Positions 14,631 to 23,606 of a DNA stretch of 64,000 bases are shown in pieces. Within the stretch, counting starts at the first letter, position 1; every line of letters starts with the position of its first letter. The stretch spans positions 44,834 through 108,833 of the IMG/VR virus record IMGVR_UViG_3300009194_000006. The stretch is one strand, 5' to 3'. A model generated the notes under the pieces. The model did not search any database. It was not told the DNA's origin and saw nothing but the letters and a program-made list of their open reading frames with translations. The position numbers and the translations under genes were made by a program. Origin of the DNA: a virus.

Positions 14631-15122
14631 ATGGCAAACATAATAGTCAACGCTAACGGAACTGTTAGCAATTCATTTTCTATAGGAAAATCTGGTAAAG
14701 GTATAGTTATTTATCAGGGAGATACTATACCATCCAATCTACTCGGTAACACGGGTGATATCTATATAAAGAGATCGACTGAGCCTTTAATACTAAAGAA
14801 AAAATCTACTGGTTGGGTAGATGTCAACAATAAAGATATTGAAACAGTCGCAACTTCATCAACTTTATCACCAGTACAAGCAAGTACTGTGTATTTAGTA
14901 GACTCATCATCTTCTGAACTAACACTAACATTGGCAACATCTTCAATGACCAATGGTAAACAAATTGTTTTCAAAGATTCGACAGGTTCGACAAGTACCA
15001 ACACAATTACTGTTCAAACCGAAGGGTCTGAAACCATTGACGGCGACACATCATTCACAATAGCATCGGATTACACCTCGATAACAATTGTTTCTGATGG
15101 TAACAATTGGTATATAATATAA
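14631..15122 (+). CDS. Small fibre-type structural protein (163 aa)
   Basis: 163 residues with AAGGAG upstream. Beta-rich and Ser/Thr-rich. The N-terminus resembles other attachment modules in the window (FSIGKSGKGIVIYQG), followed by GNTGDIYIKR, a lead-in common in phage fibre proteins. The C-terminus ends in NNWYII like its divergent neighbour. Probably a minor fibre or decoration protein. Confidence 0.65.
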   Translation: MANIIVNANGTVSNSFSIGKSGKGIVIYQGDTIPSNLLGNTGDIYIKRSTEPLILKKKSTGWVDVNNKDIETVATSSTLSPVQASTVYLVDSSSSELTLTLATSSMTNGKQIVFKDSTGSTSTNTITVQTEGSETIDGDTSFTIASDYTSITIVSDGNNWYII

Positions 15123-15132
15123 GCGTAATAAC

Positions 15133-15357
15133 ATGAGTCATATTTTTAATGATGAGATACAATATAAACGTACTGAACAAGTAGATTCATTCGGGAGACT
15201 TAGAGCTTCTACACCACATACATATTTTGACTCTCCTAATGCATGGAAGGTGTTACCGGGATGTAAATTCAAACTTACTGCCACAAATGTAACAAATGGA
15301 AATTGGGACGTGTCGCTATCATTTTATATGATTAAAAGAAAAACAGTGAACTATTAA
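15133..15357 (+). CDS. Short virion-type protein with DSFGRLR motif (74 aa)
   Basis: 74 residues. QVDSFGRLRASTPHTYFDS is a motif I recall from the start of large structural proteins in several phages, but here it stands in a very short protein, so it may be a remnant or stand-alone module. It follows the 163-aa gene by 10 nt. Its stop codon is embedded in a terminator hairpin. Confidence 0.6.
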   Translation: MSHIFNDEIQYKRTEQVDSFGRLRASTPHTYFDSPNAWKVLPGCKFKLTATNVTNGNWDVSLSFYMIKRKTVNY

Positions 15358-15368
15358 GTTCACTGTTT
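15341..15368. terminator. Bidirectional terminator
   Basis: An 11-bp perfect stem AAACAGTGAAC/GTTCACTGTTT with a 6-nt loop, flanked by A- and T-runs. It contains the stop codons of both convergent genes (15357 and 15360). Confidence 0.9.
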
Positions 15369-15839
15369 TTGATATGTTATTAAATAGACACCCTGTGTCT
15401 TCATTTCTTCAATGTAATCGAAACGTTTAACTTCCAAGAAGTGTGCCATTTCCGGCATTTGAAGAAAACGCTTTAGTCTTTTCAGGTCAGTATTATCAAC
15501 TGATACGAATTTTATTTCATCTAACCTTGTGTAAAACTTCTCAATCAGGGTAGATACCATCTTTTCCATCTGAGATCGATATTCATATGCATCTGCAACC
15601 TGTATGGGATTTAAGAGTTGTTCAATCGATCCAACAATAATACTGAATACATCTTTCGATTTAGTTGTACTGACTAAAATTCTTCCATCAGTATATAGCA
15701 TGGCAACAAGATATAATCCATCAGACACTTCTGATACTAAGGTGAACATTTTCTTTTCAGGAATATATTTCACCTTGCCATCGTTGAACTTTCCAGCGTT
15801 ACTACCGTATGATGCCTCGTAAAGATCTGACTCGCGCAT
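15360..15839 (-). CDS. Hypothetical protein (159 aa)
   Basis: 159 residues, mixed alpha/beta. It starts MRESDLYEASYG, a style of N-terminus common in T4-like virion or core proteins. No domain is recognised. It lies 3 nt after the Acb1-like gene. Confidence 0.7.
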   Translation of the reverse strand: MRESDLYEASYGSNAGKFNDGKVKYIPEKKMFTLVSEVSDGLYLVAMLYTDGRILVSTTKSKDVFSIIVGSIEQLLNPIQVADAYEYRSQMEKMVSTLIEKFYTRLDEIKFVSVDNTDLKRLKRFLQMPEMAHFLEVKRFDYIEEMKTQGVYLITYQKQ

Positions 15840-15842
15840 AGG

Positions 15843-16328
15843 TTAACACCATTCGTCGCTTATCGCTTCGCTATATTCTTCACCGAGCGTTATCTGACCT
15901 AAGTCGCTCAACAGATCATTATCAGGTAAGTCACCGTCATAATCATAACTCAACGTAATATGAGGCGAATAGTTATCATAGGAGTGTATAAATCCTGCTG
16001 CAAGAAGCTCGTTATGTCGAGATTGAAGTTCAGGGGAGTCTAACTTTATAACCAAGCAATCAGACTCGTCGCCATATAATGCGAACTCAGAAGCAGTTGC
16101 GGTGTATTCTAAGTCACTACTTGGTGGAATTAGCGGATTACCTTTATCCTCAGAATACACAAGTGTTACATGTAGCGTATCTAAATCTATTGGATTTTTG
16201 ATCTTCAACTTCTTTATTAAACCATCAATCTTTTTCTTTGTTTCTTCGTCTGGTGTAACGCCAAAGTATGAACCATTTTTAAATGATTGATAATAGTATT
16301 CGAATTTCTCTTTATTAAAATAACTCAT
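15843..16328 (-). CDS. acb1: 2H phosphoesterase, anti-CBASS Acb1-like
   Basis: 161 residues. Two HxT motifs in the right spacing, H53-V-T55 (LHVTLVYS) and H123-I-T125 (PHITLSYD), define a 2H phosphoesterase. The N-terminal FKNGSYFGV and the helix before the first motif recall T4 gp57B (Acb1), which cleaves the cyclic oligonucleotides of CBASS defence. The length is close to T4 Acb1 (~150 aa). The 2H fold is well supported; the specific Acb1 assignment is from memory and could be another 2H family such as ligT-like RNA phosphodiesterases. ATGA overlap with the upstream gene. Confidence 0.65.
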   Translation of the reverse strand: MSYFNKEKFEYYYQSFKNGSYFGVTPDEETKKKIDGLIKKLKIKNPIDLDTLHVTLVYSEDKGNPLIPPSSDLEYTATASEFALYGDESDCLVIKLDSPELQSRHNELLAAGFIHSYDNYSPHITLSYDYDGDLPDNDLLSDLGQITLGEEYSEAISDEWC

Positions 16329-17257
16329 TTCTTCCCCTTGATAAATTGATCATAGATTGTATCATGTTCTTCTTCTATATCATCGCTCCAATCAAATTCG
16401 TCATCTTCATTGCATTCTGATTCTAGCTGTTCCATGATGATAGAGTCGTGATGCTCATTGATATTTTCTACTAAATTATCTACTTGTGTATTTAATAGAA
16501 TCCCATTTATATCGTTTTCAGCAAACTCAAATTCATTACATTCTTTAAACTTTACTGGATTCTTTTTGAAATAGTCAGCAATGGCCACTGCGGTTGTAAA
16601 ACCTATCAAACTTCCAATTAAGTATGCATAGTCATCATCAACTTTCTTTTTTAACTTTTTAGGAAGATATGCATATACTTGGTTTGGTTTAGGCTTTGGA
16701 GCTTTAGGGTTTTCTTGTTGATATTCCTTATACATGTCATGCATTGACTTGTACATCTTTGTATATTGTGGGCGGTATTTCGCCAACACTTCTTTCTCAA
16801 CATCCCCATTCAAGCCAAAAGATGTTATTAGATCTTCAAAAAAAGGCTTACTATATATCTTGTTATTAGCTTGATATTTTGGAAGCAACGCATTGTAGTG
16901 AAAATAATACTGGTCTTTTAAGCGCTTAGTAATTTGCTTCACCTGCTTTTTCATTTGAGGTGACATACGTGCATTAAACTTCGTAGTTATTTTTCGCATA
17001 GCCTTTTTATAAGAATCCTCAGCACCAGACTTTATATCTTGCATAAGATTCTTAGATTGTGAAAATATCTTTGATAAACTGCTACGAAGCCCTTCATCCA
17101 ATTGTTCACTTTCCATGTACATGAACAAAAAAGACATGCCATGGTCGTCTTCAAATATTTCATAAGACGGTAATTCATTTATCTCTTCTATGAAATCATC
17201 AGAGGCTTCGTATGAAGCCTCGTCTAATAACTGACGATATTTTTTAATATCATTCAT
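16325..17257 (-). CDS. Hypothetical protein (310 aa), possible virion/core protein
   Basis: 310 residues. The N-terminus DIKKYRQLLDEASYE resembles that of several T4-like virion core proteins. The middle is very basic and helical; a single hydrophobic helix (YLIGSLIGFTTAVAIADYF, ~215-233) could insert in a membrane; the C-terminus is strongly acidic (EDDEFDWSDDIEEEHD). No family is assigned. Coupled to the Acb1-like gene by an ATGA overlap. Confidence 0.7.
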   Translation of the reverse strand: MNDIKKYRQLLDEASYEASDDFIEEINELPSYEIFEDDHGMSFLFMYMESEQLDEGLRSSLSKIFSQSKNLMQDIKSGAEDSYKKAMRKITTKFNARMSPQMKKQVKQITKRLKDQYYFHYNALLPKYQANNKIYSKPFFEDLITSFGLNGDVEKEVLAKYRPQYTKMYKSMHDMYKEYQQENPKAPKPKPNQVYAYLPKKLKKKVDDDYAYLIGSLIGFTTAVAIADYFKKNPVKFKECNEFEFAENDINGILLNTQVDNLVENINEHHDSIIMEQLESECNEDDEFDWSDDIEEEHDTIYDQFIKGKK

Positions 17258-17271
17258 TGTTACTCATTTCC

Positions 17272-17496
17272 TTAACGTTTTGTAAACCTGAACTTCTTAG
17301 GATCGCGGTTCTTAATAGCTGATAGCATTCTCTTTTCCAAAAGAATCGCAGCTTCTTCGCCATATTTTTCTTCAATCTCTTCTATCAGATTGATACTCGA
17401 ATTAATAACGTGGTCAGCGCGAGTCTTTATCACAGCTTCCGATAATCGACTTCGGCCATTTTCCATTAAACTATCGAGAATACCACCACTACTCAT
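17272..17496 (-). CDS. Small hypothetical protein (74 aa)
   Basis: 74 residues, helical, with basic C-terminus KNRDPKKFRFTKR. It lies 3 nt after the gp41 helicase gene. No family is recognised. Confidence 0.7.
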   Translation of the reverse strand: MSSGGILDSLMENGRSRLSEAVIKTRADHVINSSINLIEEIEEKYGEEAAILLEKRMLSAIKNRDPKKFRFTKR

Positions 17497-17499
17497 GTA

Positions 17500-18951
17500 T
17501 TACTCCAACTCATCGTCTTCATCGATAAATCCCCTAAGTCTTGCAAGCTTCTGACTGCCCATACCCGAAGCCAATTCATTGGGTAGCTTCGCCCCTGTTT
17601 CTATATCAACTTCGTCGTATTCTTCATTATCACTATTTAGACTGTTTTGAATTTCGTTATATTGTTTTTCAGTTTCAGTTAATTGCGTCTTCGACGTATT
17701 AGAACTACTCATATATGTATTTATGTTTGCCAAGAATTCAGGATCATCTTTAATCCGCATACACTCACTAAGGAACTTAAGTCGAACCCTACGGCCTGTG
17801 CCACTACTGTTACGAGTTTTTAATACTTGTAATTCATAAACACCTTTCTCGCGCATCGCATCAGTCACAATAATACCTAATACCATATCAGCCGTATTGA
17901 TTTTTGAAATACCACCAGCAATATGACTATGGTCAAGATCGTCATTGCCCACAGCGGTACGATTCAATTGTGATGCCGTAAGACATAAAATATTAAATTC
18001 TTGCATTACATTACGCAGCTCTTCACTAACTGCCTTATCTTTACCAAAAGTATCACCAACTGATACTTTTTGAGCAGGTGATAATAGATCTAGATAGTCG
18101 ATTGCTATTACATCGGGTTTTATGCCTGTCGTCTGAATATAGTCTTTGATATAAGCTTTAACTTCAGTCGTACATGTACCACTTGGCATGAATTTAATAT
18201 TCATACGACCGCCATACTTTTCACCAGCTTTAGAAACTGCCGTATCTACTGCATCAAGGTTATCATAGAGACTACTAGTTGTTTTCTCCAAGAACATCGC
18301 ATCCATACGTCTCGCACATAATTCCGGGTGTAGTTCTAGAGTGATATACAGTACATTCTTACCCTTTTTCCAATGATCAATACAGTTGTTTTGTAGTAAT
18401 AGAGATTTACCTGTACCAGAGCCCCCTGCATATATAATCAAATCACCATAGTTTAGCTTCCCTACAACACGGTCCAATGCGTCGAAGCATGTACTGATAT
18501 TACCACTACGATCCAGAATATTCTGTAGACGCTCTTTAACGTTTTCATGGTATGGTAAGCCATGATCTTCGATTAGACGAGTTTGCATAGCCTCTTTGAT
18601 TAGGTTCTCAATTGCCTCATAGTTTTGGCTACCGAGATAGTCAGAACTTTGTACCACAGCGTTCTCAAGCGCTTTGTGCAAGCAGAATTTTGGGTATTCC
18701 TCAATGAACCATTTCTCAATGGCATAGTCGGTCTTTGATGGTACACGTATTTCCACACCAGTCTTAGACTTGAGATATTCAGGGTCAGGTACGCCACTGT
18801 ACTTATCACTGTATTCAACCATTTCTTCAACTGCTTTTTTTATTCTAGGGTCAAAGTGTTCTGGTTTGGTAATGGAACGAACTCTGGTAAACAAATCTGG
18901 ACTAGAAAGTAATACACCGAGATATAGCTTTTGCATGTCTAAATCATACAT
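17500..18951 (-). CDS. 41: Replicative DNA helicase, DnaB/T4 gp41 type
   Basis: 483 residues. Walker A is GGSGTGKS at 176-183, preceded by GDLIIYA; the following NVLYITLELHPELCARRMDA is the DnaB-family H1a region, and VIAIDYLDLLSP is Walker B. TASQLNRTA and RVRLKFL match later RecA-core motifs. The length is close to T4 gp41 (475 aa). It unwinds the lagging-strand template as a hexamer with the primase encoded just upstream (1-nt overlap). The last ~60 residues are acidic and may contact primase or loader. Confidence 0.92.
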   Translation of the reverse strand: MYDLDMQKLYLGVLLSSPDLFTRVRSITKPEHFDPRIKKAVEEMVEYSDKYSGVPDPEYLKSKTGVEIRVPSKTDYAIEKWFIEEYPKFCLHKALENAVVQSSDYLGSQNYEAIENLIKEAMQTRLIEDHGLPYHENVKERLQNILDRSGNISTCFDALDRVVGKLNYGDLIIYAGGSGTGKSLLLQNNCIDHWKKGKNVLYITLELHPELCARRMDAMFLEKTTSSLYDNLDAVDTAVSKAGEKYGGRMNIKFMPSGTCTTEVKAYIKDYIQTTGIKPDVIAIDYLDLLSPAQKVSVGDTFGKDKAVSEELRNVMQEFNILCLTASQLNRTAVGNDDLDHSHIAGGISKINTADMVLGIIVTDAMREKGVYELQVLKTRNSSGTGRRVRLKFLSECMRIKDDPEFLANINTYMSSSNTSKTQLTETEKQYNEIQNSLNSDNEEYDEVDIETGAKLPNELASGMGSQKLARLRGFIDEDDELE

Positions 18952-19982
18952 TATTTAAAATTCTCCTTAAAAATTCTTTTCGTAACTTCAATCTTAACTG
19001 GGTTGGAAATCTTATCTTTTATTATTCGTTCTAGAACGAATATCTTCCCGTATATCTGTGTAGCTTCACCCAAGTCAAAGTTTTTATTCCAATTGGGGAA
19101 GAACACAGACCAATTATTTCGTATTGCAGCATCTATCATCTTTGATCCACCTGAACCAAAATCAGGTATAACAATGATTTCGCCTTTGAACTGGTTTATT
19201 AGTTCAATTTGGTTATATGTAGGTTCAAAGTTCATAGTACCCACGCCGTCATAAAGAAGGGCATCAATAGGGGACTCGTTAACTATTAGATACTTTCTGT
19301 CTTTGAAAATGCTGTCGATATTGAACACATACTTAGAACTATTTGGGCTCTTAGTTAAATAACGTTCTTCTTTGCGACATTTATCAACCAATCTTCCTGT
19401 ATACCCTACAATATCGCCTTGGTACATAAATGGTATTATCAATCTACGGTTTAGCTTATTAGTCTTTGAAGGGCTCCACATGATATAAGGATGGTTTTCA
19501 ATACCTCTATCAACCGCATAGTTATATACATCTAGAAGATCTTTATTGTTGTTATCATTAATTAACTCGTCTTGTATAAGACGACAATCGTCAGGAAGGT
19601 TTACCTTCTTAAAATCCAGATTTACCTTTGGTTTGCTCTTAGGCTTTATATCTAGACCCAATAGGTTATACGCAACACTACTATTCTTAAGACTTTCTAA
19701 TTGGGCCTTATTTATTTCAGATGATGGAACCCCTAATAATTCCATGAACTTCTTAATCTTAAAGCCTAGACGTTGGCCTTTTTCTTGTCTGAATTTGAAT
19801 CGACAGTTAAAACAATTATATCCAATAGTATCGTACTCAATGAAAAGACCACCACGACCTTTTACGTCAGGTCTTGCTTCGCCCATATACACACAACAAG
19901 GACAATTGAAGGATATGCACTTCCCGGTAGATCTTGATTTGGATGGGATGTAACTCATCAATACTTGTTTTAATATTTCCAT
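18951..19982 (-). CDS. 61: DNA primase, T4 gp61 type
   Basis: 343 residues. An N-terminal zinc ribbon uses C22/C27/C30 and C57/C60 (CISFNCPCC ... NCFNC), and a Toprim-like core includes YLIVNESPIDALLYDG and IVIPDFGSGG. The length matches T4 gp61 (342 aa). It makes RNA primers in complex with gp41. A sigma70-like promoter candidate lies at 20000-20027. It overlaps gp41 by one nt. Confidence 0.9.
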   Translation of the reverse strand: MEILKQVLMSYIPSKSRSTGKCISFNCPCCVYMGEARPDVKGRGGLFIEYDTIGYNCFNCRFKFRQEKGQRLGFKIKKFMELLGVPSSEINKAQLESLKNSSVAYNLLGLDIKPKSKPKVNLDFKKVNLPDDCRLIQDELINDNNNKDLLDVYNYAVDRGIENHPYIMWSPSKTNKLNRRLIIPFMYQGDIVGYTGRLVDKCRKEERYLTKSPNSSKYVFNIDSIFKDRKYLIVNESPIDALLYDGVGTMNFEPTYNQIELINQFKGEIIVIPDFGSGGSKMIDAAIRNNWSVFFPNWNKNFDLGEATQIYGKIFVLERIIKDKISNPVKIEVTKRIFKENFK

Positions 19983-19999
19983 AACTTAACCTCTATAAG

Positions 20000-20027
20000 A
20001 AAGTATCATGGAACCAAGTATTGTCAA
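20000..20027 (-). promoter_or_regulatory. Sigma70-like promoter for the primase-helicase operon
   Basis: Minus-strand TTGACA (20022-20027), 16-nt spacer, then TACTTT (20000-20005), a weak -10. The placement 18 nt before the primase start supports it. Confidence 0.45.
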
Positions 20028-20032
20028 TATAG

Positions 20033-20827
20033 TTACATGCGGTTTATTTTGCTGTATATGAAGAAATATTCTTCAGGGACTTGGGTATATAAGATTACAC
20101 GATATTTGCCTTCAGGAAGCTCCTGAAAGCTCCATGTATGATTATGCACATTACTGACTTCAATGAAGTCTTCCCATTGTAAATGATCGTTTGGACGGAC
20201 AGGGAAATACTTACCACGATGTTTCTGTATCTTTATTCTTATAGCATCAGATGATAGATCGTTATATGTTTTGAGTTCAAGTGATCTGAAGTTTTCATCG
20301 ACTTCAACATAATCGTCTAAAACATATTCACCTTCCACTTCTTCTTCGTGGGCATCTAATCTAAGACTATAGTTTTCATTCATCTTCTCAGAAACGATCT
20401 CAGAATAATTGTCTTCAACTGTTATATCGCCTTTGAGCATGAAATTATGATCAATATACAATGGTTCCTCATTACCCTCAGCGTCCTTAAGGGATACAAA
20501 ATAAGAATATCCACGACGTGGCAATAGCTGATTTACAAATGTCTTAGGTAGAACAACGGTGTAAATTTTAGCGTTTTCAGTGGGGGATAAATAAAACGTA
20601 TCAACAATTAATGTAGTCTCATCGTCAACGATTTTCACACATATATTTCGGTTGTCAGTGGCTATTGAACGTCTATCACGATCAGTTAATTTAAAGTTTA
20701 GAACATTATCTAAGTTGCGATGTAAGGTTAAAGTATCATCAAACATGGTGGTTGTATTTTCTAATCCTTCGTATGAGATGTTCCTAAATATAGGTACAGT
20801 TCGTGAATATTTATATATGTGAATCAT
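20033..20827 (-). CDS. Hypothetical protein (264 aa)
   Basis: 264 residues, beta-rich, in at least two Ig-like segments (VVLPKTFVNQLLPRRGYSYFVSLKDAEG, then FQELPEGKYRVILYTQ). It resembles conserved proteins of unknown function in large T4-like phages, from memory. It could be a virion protein despite its place beside replication genes. The start is the ATG at 20827, divergent from the next gene with a 24-nt gap. Confidence 0.7.
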   Translation of the reverse strand: MIHIYKYSRTVPIFRNISYEGLENTTTMFDDTLTLHRNLDNVLNFKLTDRDRRSIATDNRNICVKIVDDETTLIVDTFYLSPTENAKIYTVVLPKTFVNQLLPRRGYSYFVSLKDAEGNEEPLYIDHNFMLKGDITVEDNYSEIVSEKMNENYSLRLDAHEEEVEGEYVLDDYVEVDENFRSLELKTYNDLSSDAIRIKIQKHRGKYFPVRPNDHLQWEDFIEVSNVHNHTWSFQELPEGKYRVILYTQVPEEYFFIYSKINRM

Positions 20828-20851
20828 TTATTATTTATCCTTGGAGTTGAA

Positions 20852-21223
20852 ATGCTTTTTGATGTTACTAAGATTAAAAACACTTTCCCGTTTATATCTG
20901 AAATTGAATCTAATAACAATATTTATCATGGTATTATATTAAACTATGACAAGCTTAGTGTGACGTTTATCGACATTTCAAAGATCATAGATAAGAAAGA
21001 ATTTGTAGCGCTTATAAACTTAGCTGAAAAGTGGTGGTGGTATTCGAACAGGTCTATACCATTGAATCTCTTCTATTCCAATGAATCACAATTATTCATG
21101 AAGTATGTAACTCACCTCCCAGCTAAAACATCAAATGTTGTAAGTGGACACGTGGCATCACTTCAGACAATTCTTGACATGTCTAAGACTAATAAGAAAA
21201 ACCGCACACTGAATATATACTAA
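20852..21223 (+). CDS. Hypothetical protein (123 aa)
   Basis: A lone plus-strand gene. The ATG at 20852 has GGAG five nt upstream; an earlier in-frame ATG would lie in the divergent gene start. It contains a WWWYSNRS motif and a basic C-terminus. No family is recognised. It is convergent with the DnaE-like gene, overlapping by 4 nt. Confidence 0.7.
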   Translation: MLFDVTKIKNTFPFISEIESNNNIYHGIILNYDKLSVTFIDISKIIDKKEFVALINLAEKWWWYSNRSIPLNLFYSNESQLFMKYVTHLPAKTSNVVSGHVASLQTILDMSKTNKKNRTLNIY

Positions 21224-21807
21224 GAACGTAGTACGTACTTGATGTAGTTCATTCTCACTGTTATCGATACTGCGTATGCAATGGCATGACTATATTTAAA
21301 GTAGAACTCACCATTATCTGGTTTTGTATAAAGCGATTTCCTAGCACTCTCTTTATCTTTTATATACAAGTCAAGTAAATGCTTTTTAGCTGGTCTCATA
21401 AGGGCCAACACATCTGCCAAGTCCTTCACTGATGTAGGAGATACAGAATTCACTAAATGATAATGCCTTGCTAGATGGGGCAAGTCATTAACCACTTCCT
21501 CTTCTTTGAGTAAATCCCAATCAACTTCAAGGTTCATCAATGTATCTAGCTGCTTCTCGTTTTCAATATCTTCATATACTGAATTATTCAATACATCAAT
21601 TTTAAAGAAGCCATATTTTCCGGTTTCTTTATAGTCTATTGAACACATGTTAGTATTCATAAAAGTAGGGGCATCTTGAAAATAGACACCCACGTTATGT
21701 TTTTTGATAACATCATTGTTGATCATTGATGCATCAACATGACCAACCAAATTTAATAATTGATCGCGGTCAGCCATGTCAATATCTATATCCGTATCGT
21801 TAATCAT
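21220..21807 (-). CDS. Miniature DnaE-like protein (DNA polymerase III alpha catalytic motifs)
   Basis: 195 residues that align piecewise with the Pol III alpha palm: DIDIDMADRDQLL (D6-D10, cf. PDIDIDFADR), GFFKIDVLN (D71, cf. GLxKFDFLG), TSVKDLADVLALMRPAK (cf. FEDIxALxALYRPGP) and FKYSHAIAYAVS (cf. FxKSHAxAYAxxS). The three catalytic Asp positions are present, but the fingers and PHP, beta-binding and OB domains are absent, so it cannot be a normal replicase. I recall similar short proteins in marine T4-like phages. The function is unknown: dominant-negative subunit, terminal transferase-like or structural are all options. Confidence 0.6.
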   Translation of the reverse strand: MINDTDIDIDMADRDQLLNLVGHVDASMINNDVIKKHNVGVYFQDAPTFMNTNMCSIDYKETGKYGFFKIDVLNNSVYEDIENEKQLDTLMNLEVDWDLLKEEEVVNDLPHLARHYHLVNSVSPTSVKDLADVLALMRPAKKHLLDLYIKDKESARKSLYTKPDNGEFYFKYSHAIAYAVSITVRMNYIKYVLRS

Positions 21808-22624
21808 ACATTGAGCCTATAATAGTTGTTTTAATGTTATCCAGTGTTTTTTCTGAATGTTTCTTCTCATTGTTTATAAAAATGGATTTACTTGTAATAT
21901 TTTTTATCACACTACAAATATTATAAAACCTACAAACATGATATAGATGCAGTACATCGTTAGGCGTGAACTCAGTATCTGTTAATGCATTAAATAATTC
22001 TGGCCTATCTAGCCCTTGGGCGCTGCGCATATCTATAGATTTAACATAGTCTGTTGTATTAATAGATTCAACACTTCGTCCGAGACCAAATATCTTTTCA
22101 CCTTCATTAGAAAGAATAGGAACTGCCCATTGTTTGTCTGCGTTATAAAAATATACTGCACCTGTGATATTATGATCTTTCAAAATATTCAGAAACAAGT
22201 AAACGTACTCCATGTCATTCAATACATGATCAACATCTAGTTTCCTTTCGTACAAGAATTGTTTCTTGTAATGAGTTTCTATGTTTTTATATTTTTCAGA
22301 CAACACAAAATTAACAAATGATTCTGGTATGCAAAGTAAATATCTATCATCGTCCAACACTATGTTATGTCTCTTTATATAGTTCTGTATATAATCAGTT
22401 CTTAAACCAGTCACCCATTGATTTGAGTATGTACAATGTAACGCATGGTACCTATAAACATTATCACTATGAATGGACAGTCCTGCGTTGCGGAAGGATT
22501 CGGGATCTTTGAGCTTTATGAGATTGGACATTTTTGAAAACTTTTTGAGTAAGCTTTTATTATCCACTGCATGCGATTCATATAACTTTCCACGGACTTT
22601 ATTAACATCGATACGCTTATACAT
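21800..22624 (-). CDS. Hypothetical protein (274 aa)
   Basis: 274 residues, mostly helical with many Tyr and His. No catalytic motif is recognised. It overlaps the DnaE-like gene by 8 nt and the NTase-like gene by 1 nt, so the three are likely co-translated. Confidence 0.75.
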   Translation of the reverse strand: MYKRIDVNKVRGKLYESHAVDNKSLLKKFSKMSNLIKLKDPESFRNAGLSIHSDNVYRYHALHCTYSNQWVTGLRTDYIQNYIKRHNIVLDDDRYLLCIPESFVNFVLSEKYKNIETHYKKQFLYERKLDVDHVLNDMEYVYLFLNILKDHNITGAVYFYNADKQWAVPILSNEGEKIFGLGRSVESINTTDYVKSIDMRSAQGLDRPELFNALTDTEFTPNDVLHLYHVCRFYNICSVIKNITSKSIFINNEKKHSEKTLDNIKTTIIGSMYD

Positions 22625-23538
22625 TAATAGTACCCTCCTTCAACTATACCATTGTTGCCGTTCATAGTTTGACCCTCTAGAAGATTTTTAATATCCTCTT
22701 CTTTAAACATCATACCAATTTCCGCATATTTCAATATTCGAGATATCTGATTCACATTATTCATAGCACACTCAGATACATCGCATTGATATATATTGTT
22801 TGTGTTTGCATATTGAGAATTAACTATACATTTATCCATATCATCAGACATATATTCAATAAAGAATTTTGTTTGGGATAAATCAAATGTACTTACCAGC
22901 TTACATGTATAAGCAATCTTGTGATCAACCTTAACGGTCTTTGTCGTTTCTACTAGCTTTTTCTTTGATATGTTCACGTATTGTACATGTGGTATGGGCT
23001 TTCCTGTGTTTTCAACATTTTGTATAGAAAATATATGGTTTTTGCCAAATTCAGACACCATAACCTGACTACCTTTATAAAAGGCGTATTGTCTTTGGTA
23101 CTTAGGTAAAGGCAGAGATTTTAGTTTATTTTTCAGCGGCTTAAAATTTAAACAAATCGTATTTTCTTTATCTTTGCTGCAATATATATTAAGCTTAAAC
23201 TTATCTATTTCATCAACATAACATAATGATATGCTACTAGAGCTGGTTATATTAAAAAAGTTATCTAGTACAGGGGTGACTTTTTCTTCAAAATGTGACG
23301 ATATAGAAAAGAAGTCTACATCAGAACTGAAATACGCATTCATATCTTCAGGCGTCATTTCAATATCATTTTGGACCATATATAAACGCCTAGCATATCC
23401 ACCAGCAAACGCAACATACGAGCGTTCAATCATATGGTTTAGAACATCAATGTCATCGATTTCTAGGAACCGCATTATGGTATTGACAATCACTTTATGG
23501 TTTTCTTTAAACAACGTTTTGAATTCTTCGTAATTCAT
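22624..23538 (-). CDS. Nucleotidyltransferase-fold candidate (304 aa)
   Basis: 304 residues from the ATG at 23538 with GGAGG five nt upstream. Near the N-terminus AFAGGYARRLY (G46-G47) is followed 25 residues later by SSDVDFFSIS (D73-x-D75), the GG...DxD arrangement of the nucleotidyltransferase superfamily. The rest is beta-rich and unrecognised. If real, it would transfer a nucleotide to RNA, protein or a small molecule. The match rests on two short motifs only. Confidence 0.5.
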   Translation of the reverse strand: MNYEEFKTLFKENHKVIVNTIMRFLEIDDIDVLNHMIERSYVAFAGGYARRLYMVQNDIEMTPEDMNAYFSSDVDFFSISSHFEEKVTPVLDNFFNITSSSSISLCYVDEIDKFKLNIYCSKDKENTICLNFKPLKNKLKSLPLPKYQRQYAFYKGSQVMVSEFGKNHIFSIQNVENTGKPIPHVQYVNISKKKLVETTKTVKVDHKIAYTCKLVSTFDLSQTKFFIEYMSDDMDKCIVNSQYANTNNIYQCDVSECAMNNVNQISRILKYAEIGMMFKEEDIKNLLEGQTMNGNNGIVEGGYY

Positions 23539-23555
23539 TACAACCTCCAAATAAA

Positions 23556-23580
23556 AATAGCGTATCATGGATACGCTATT
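23556..23580 (-). terminator. Terminator after the zinc-finger gene
   Basis: An 11-bp stem AATAGCGTATC/GATACGCTATT with a 3-nt loop, followed on the minus strand by TTTTTAT. It lies between the zinc-finger gene and the NTase-like gene. Confidence 0.8.
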
Positions 23581-23606
23581 CGTCAACATTATATGTGTAT
23601 ATAAAT

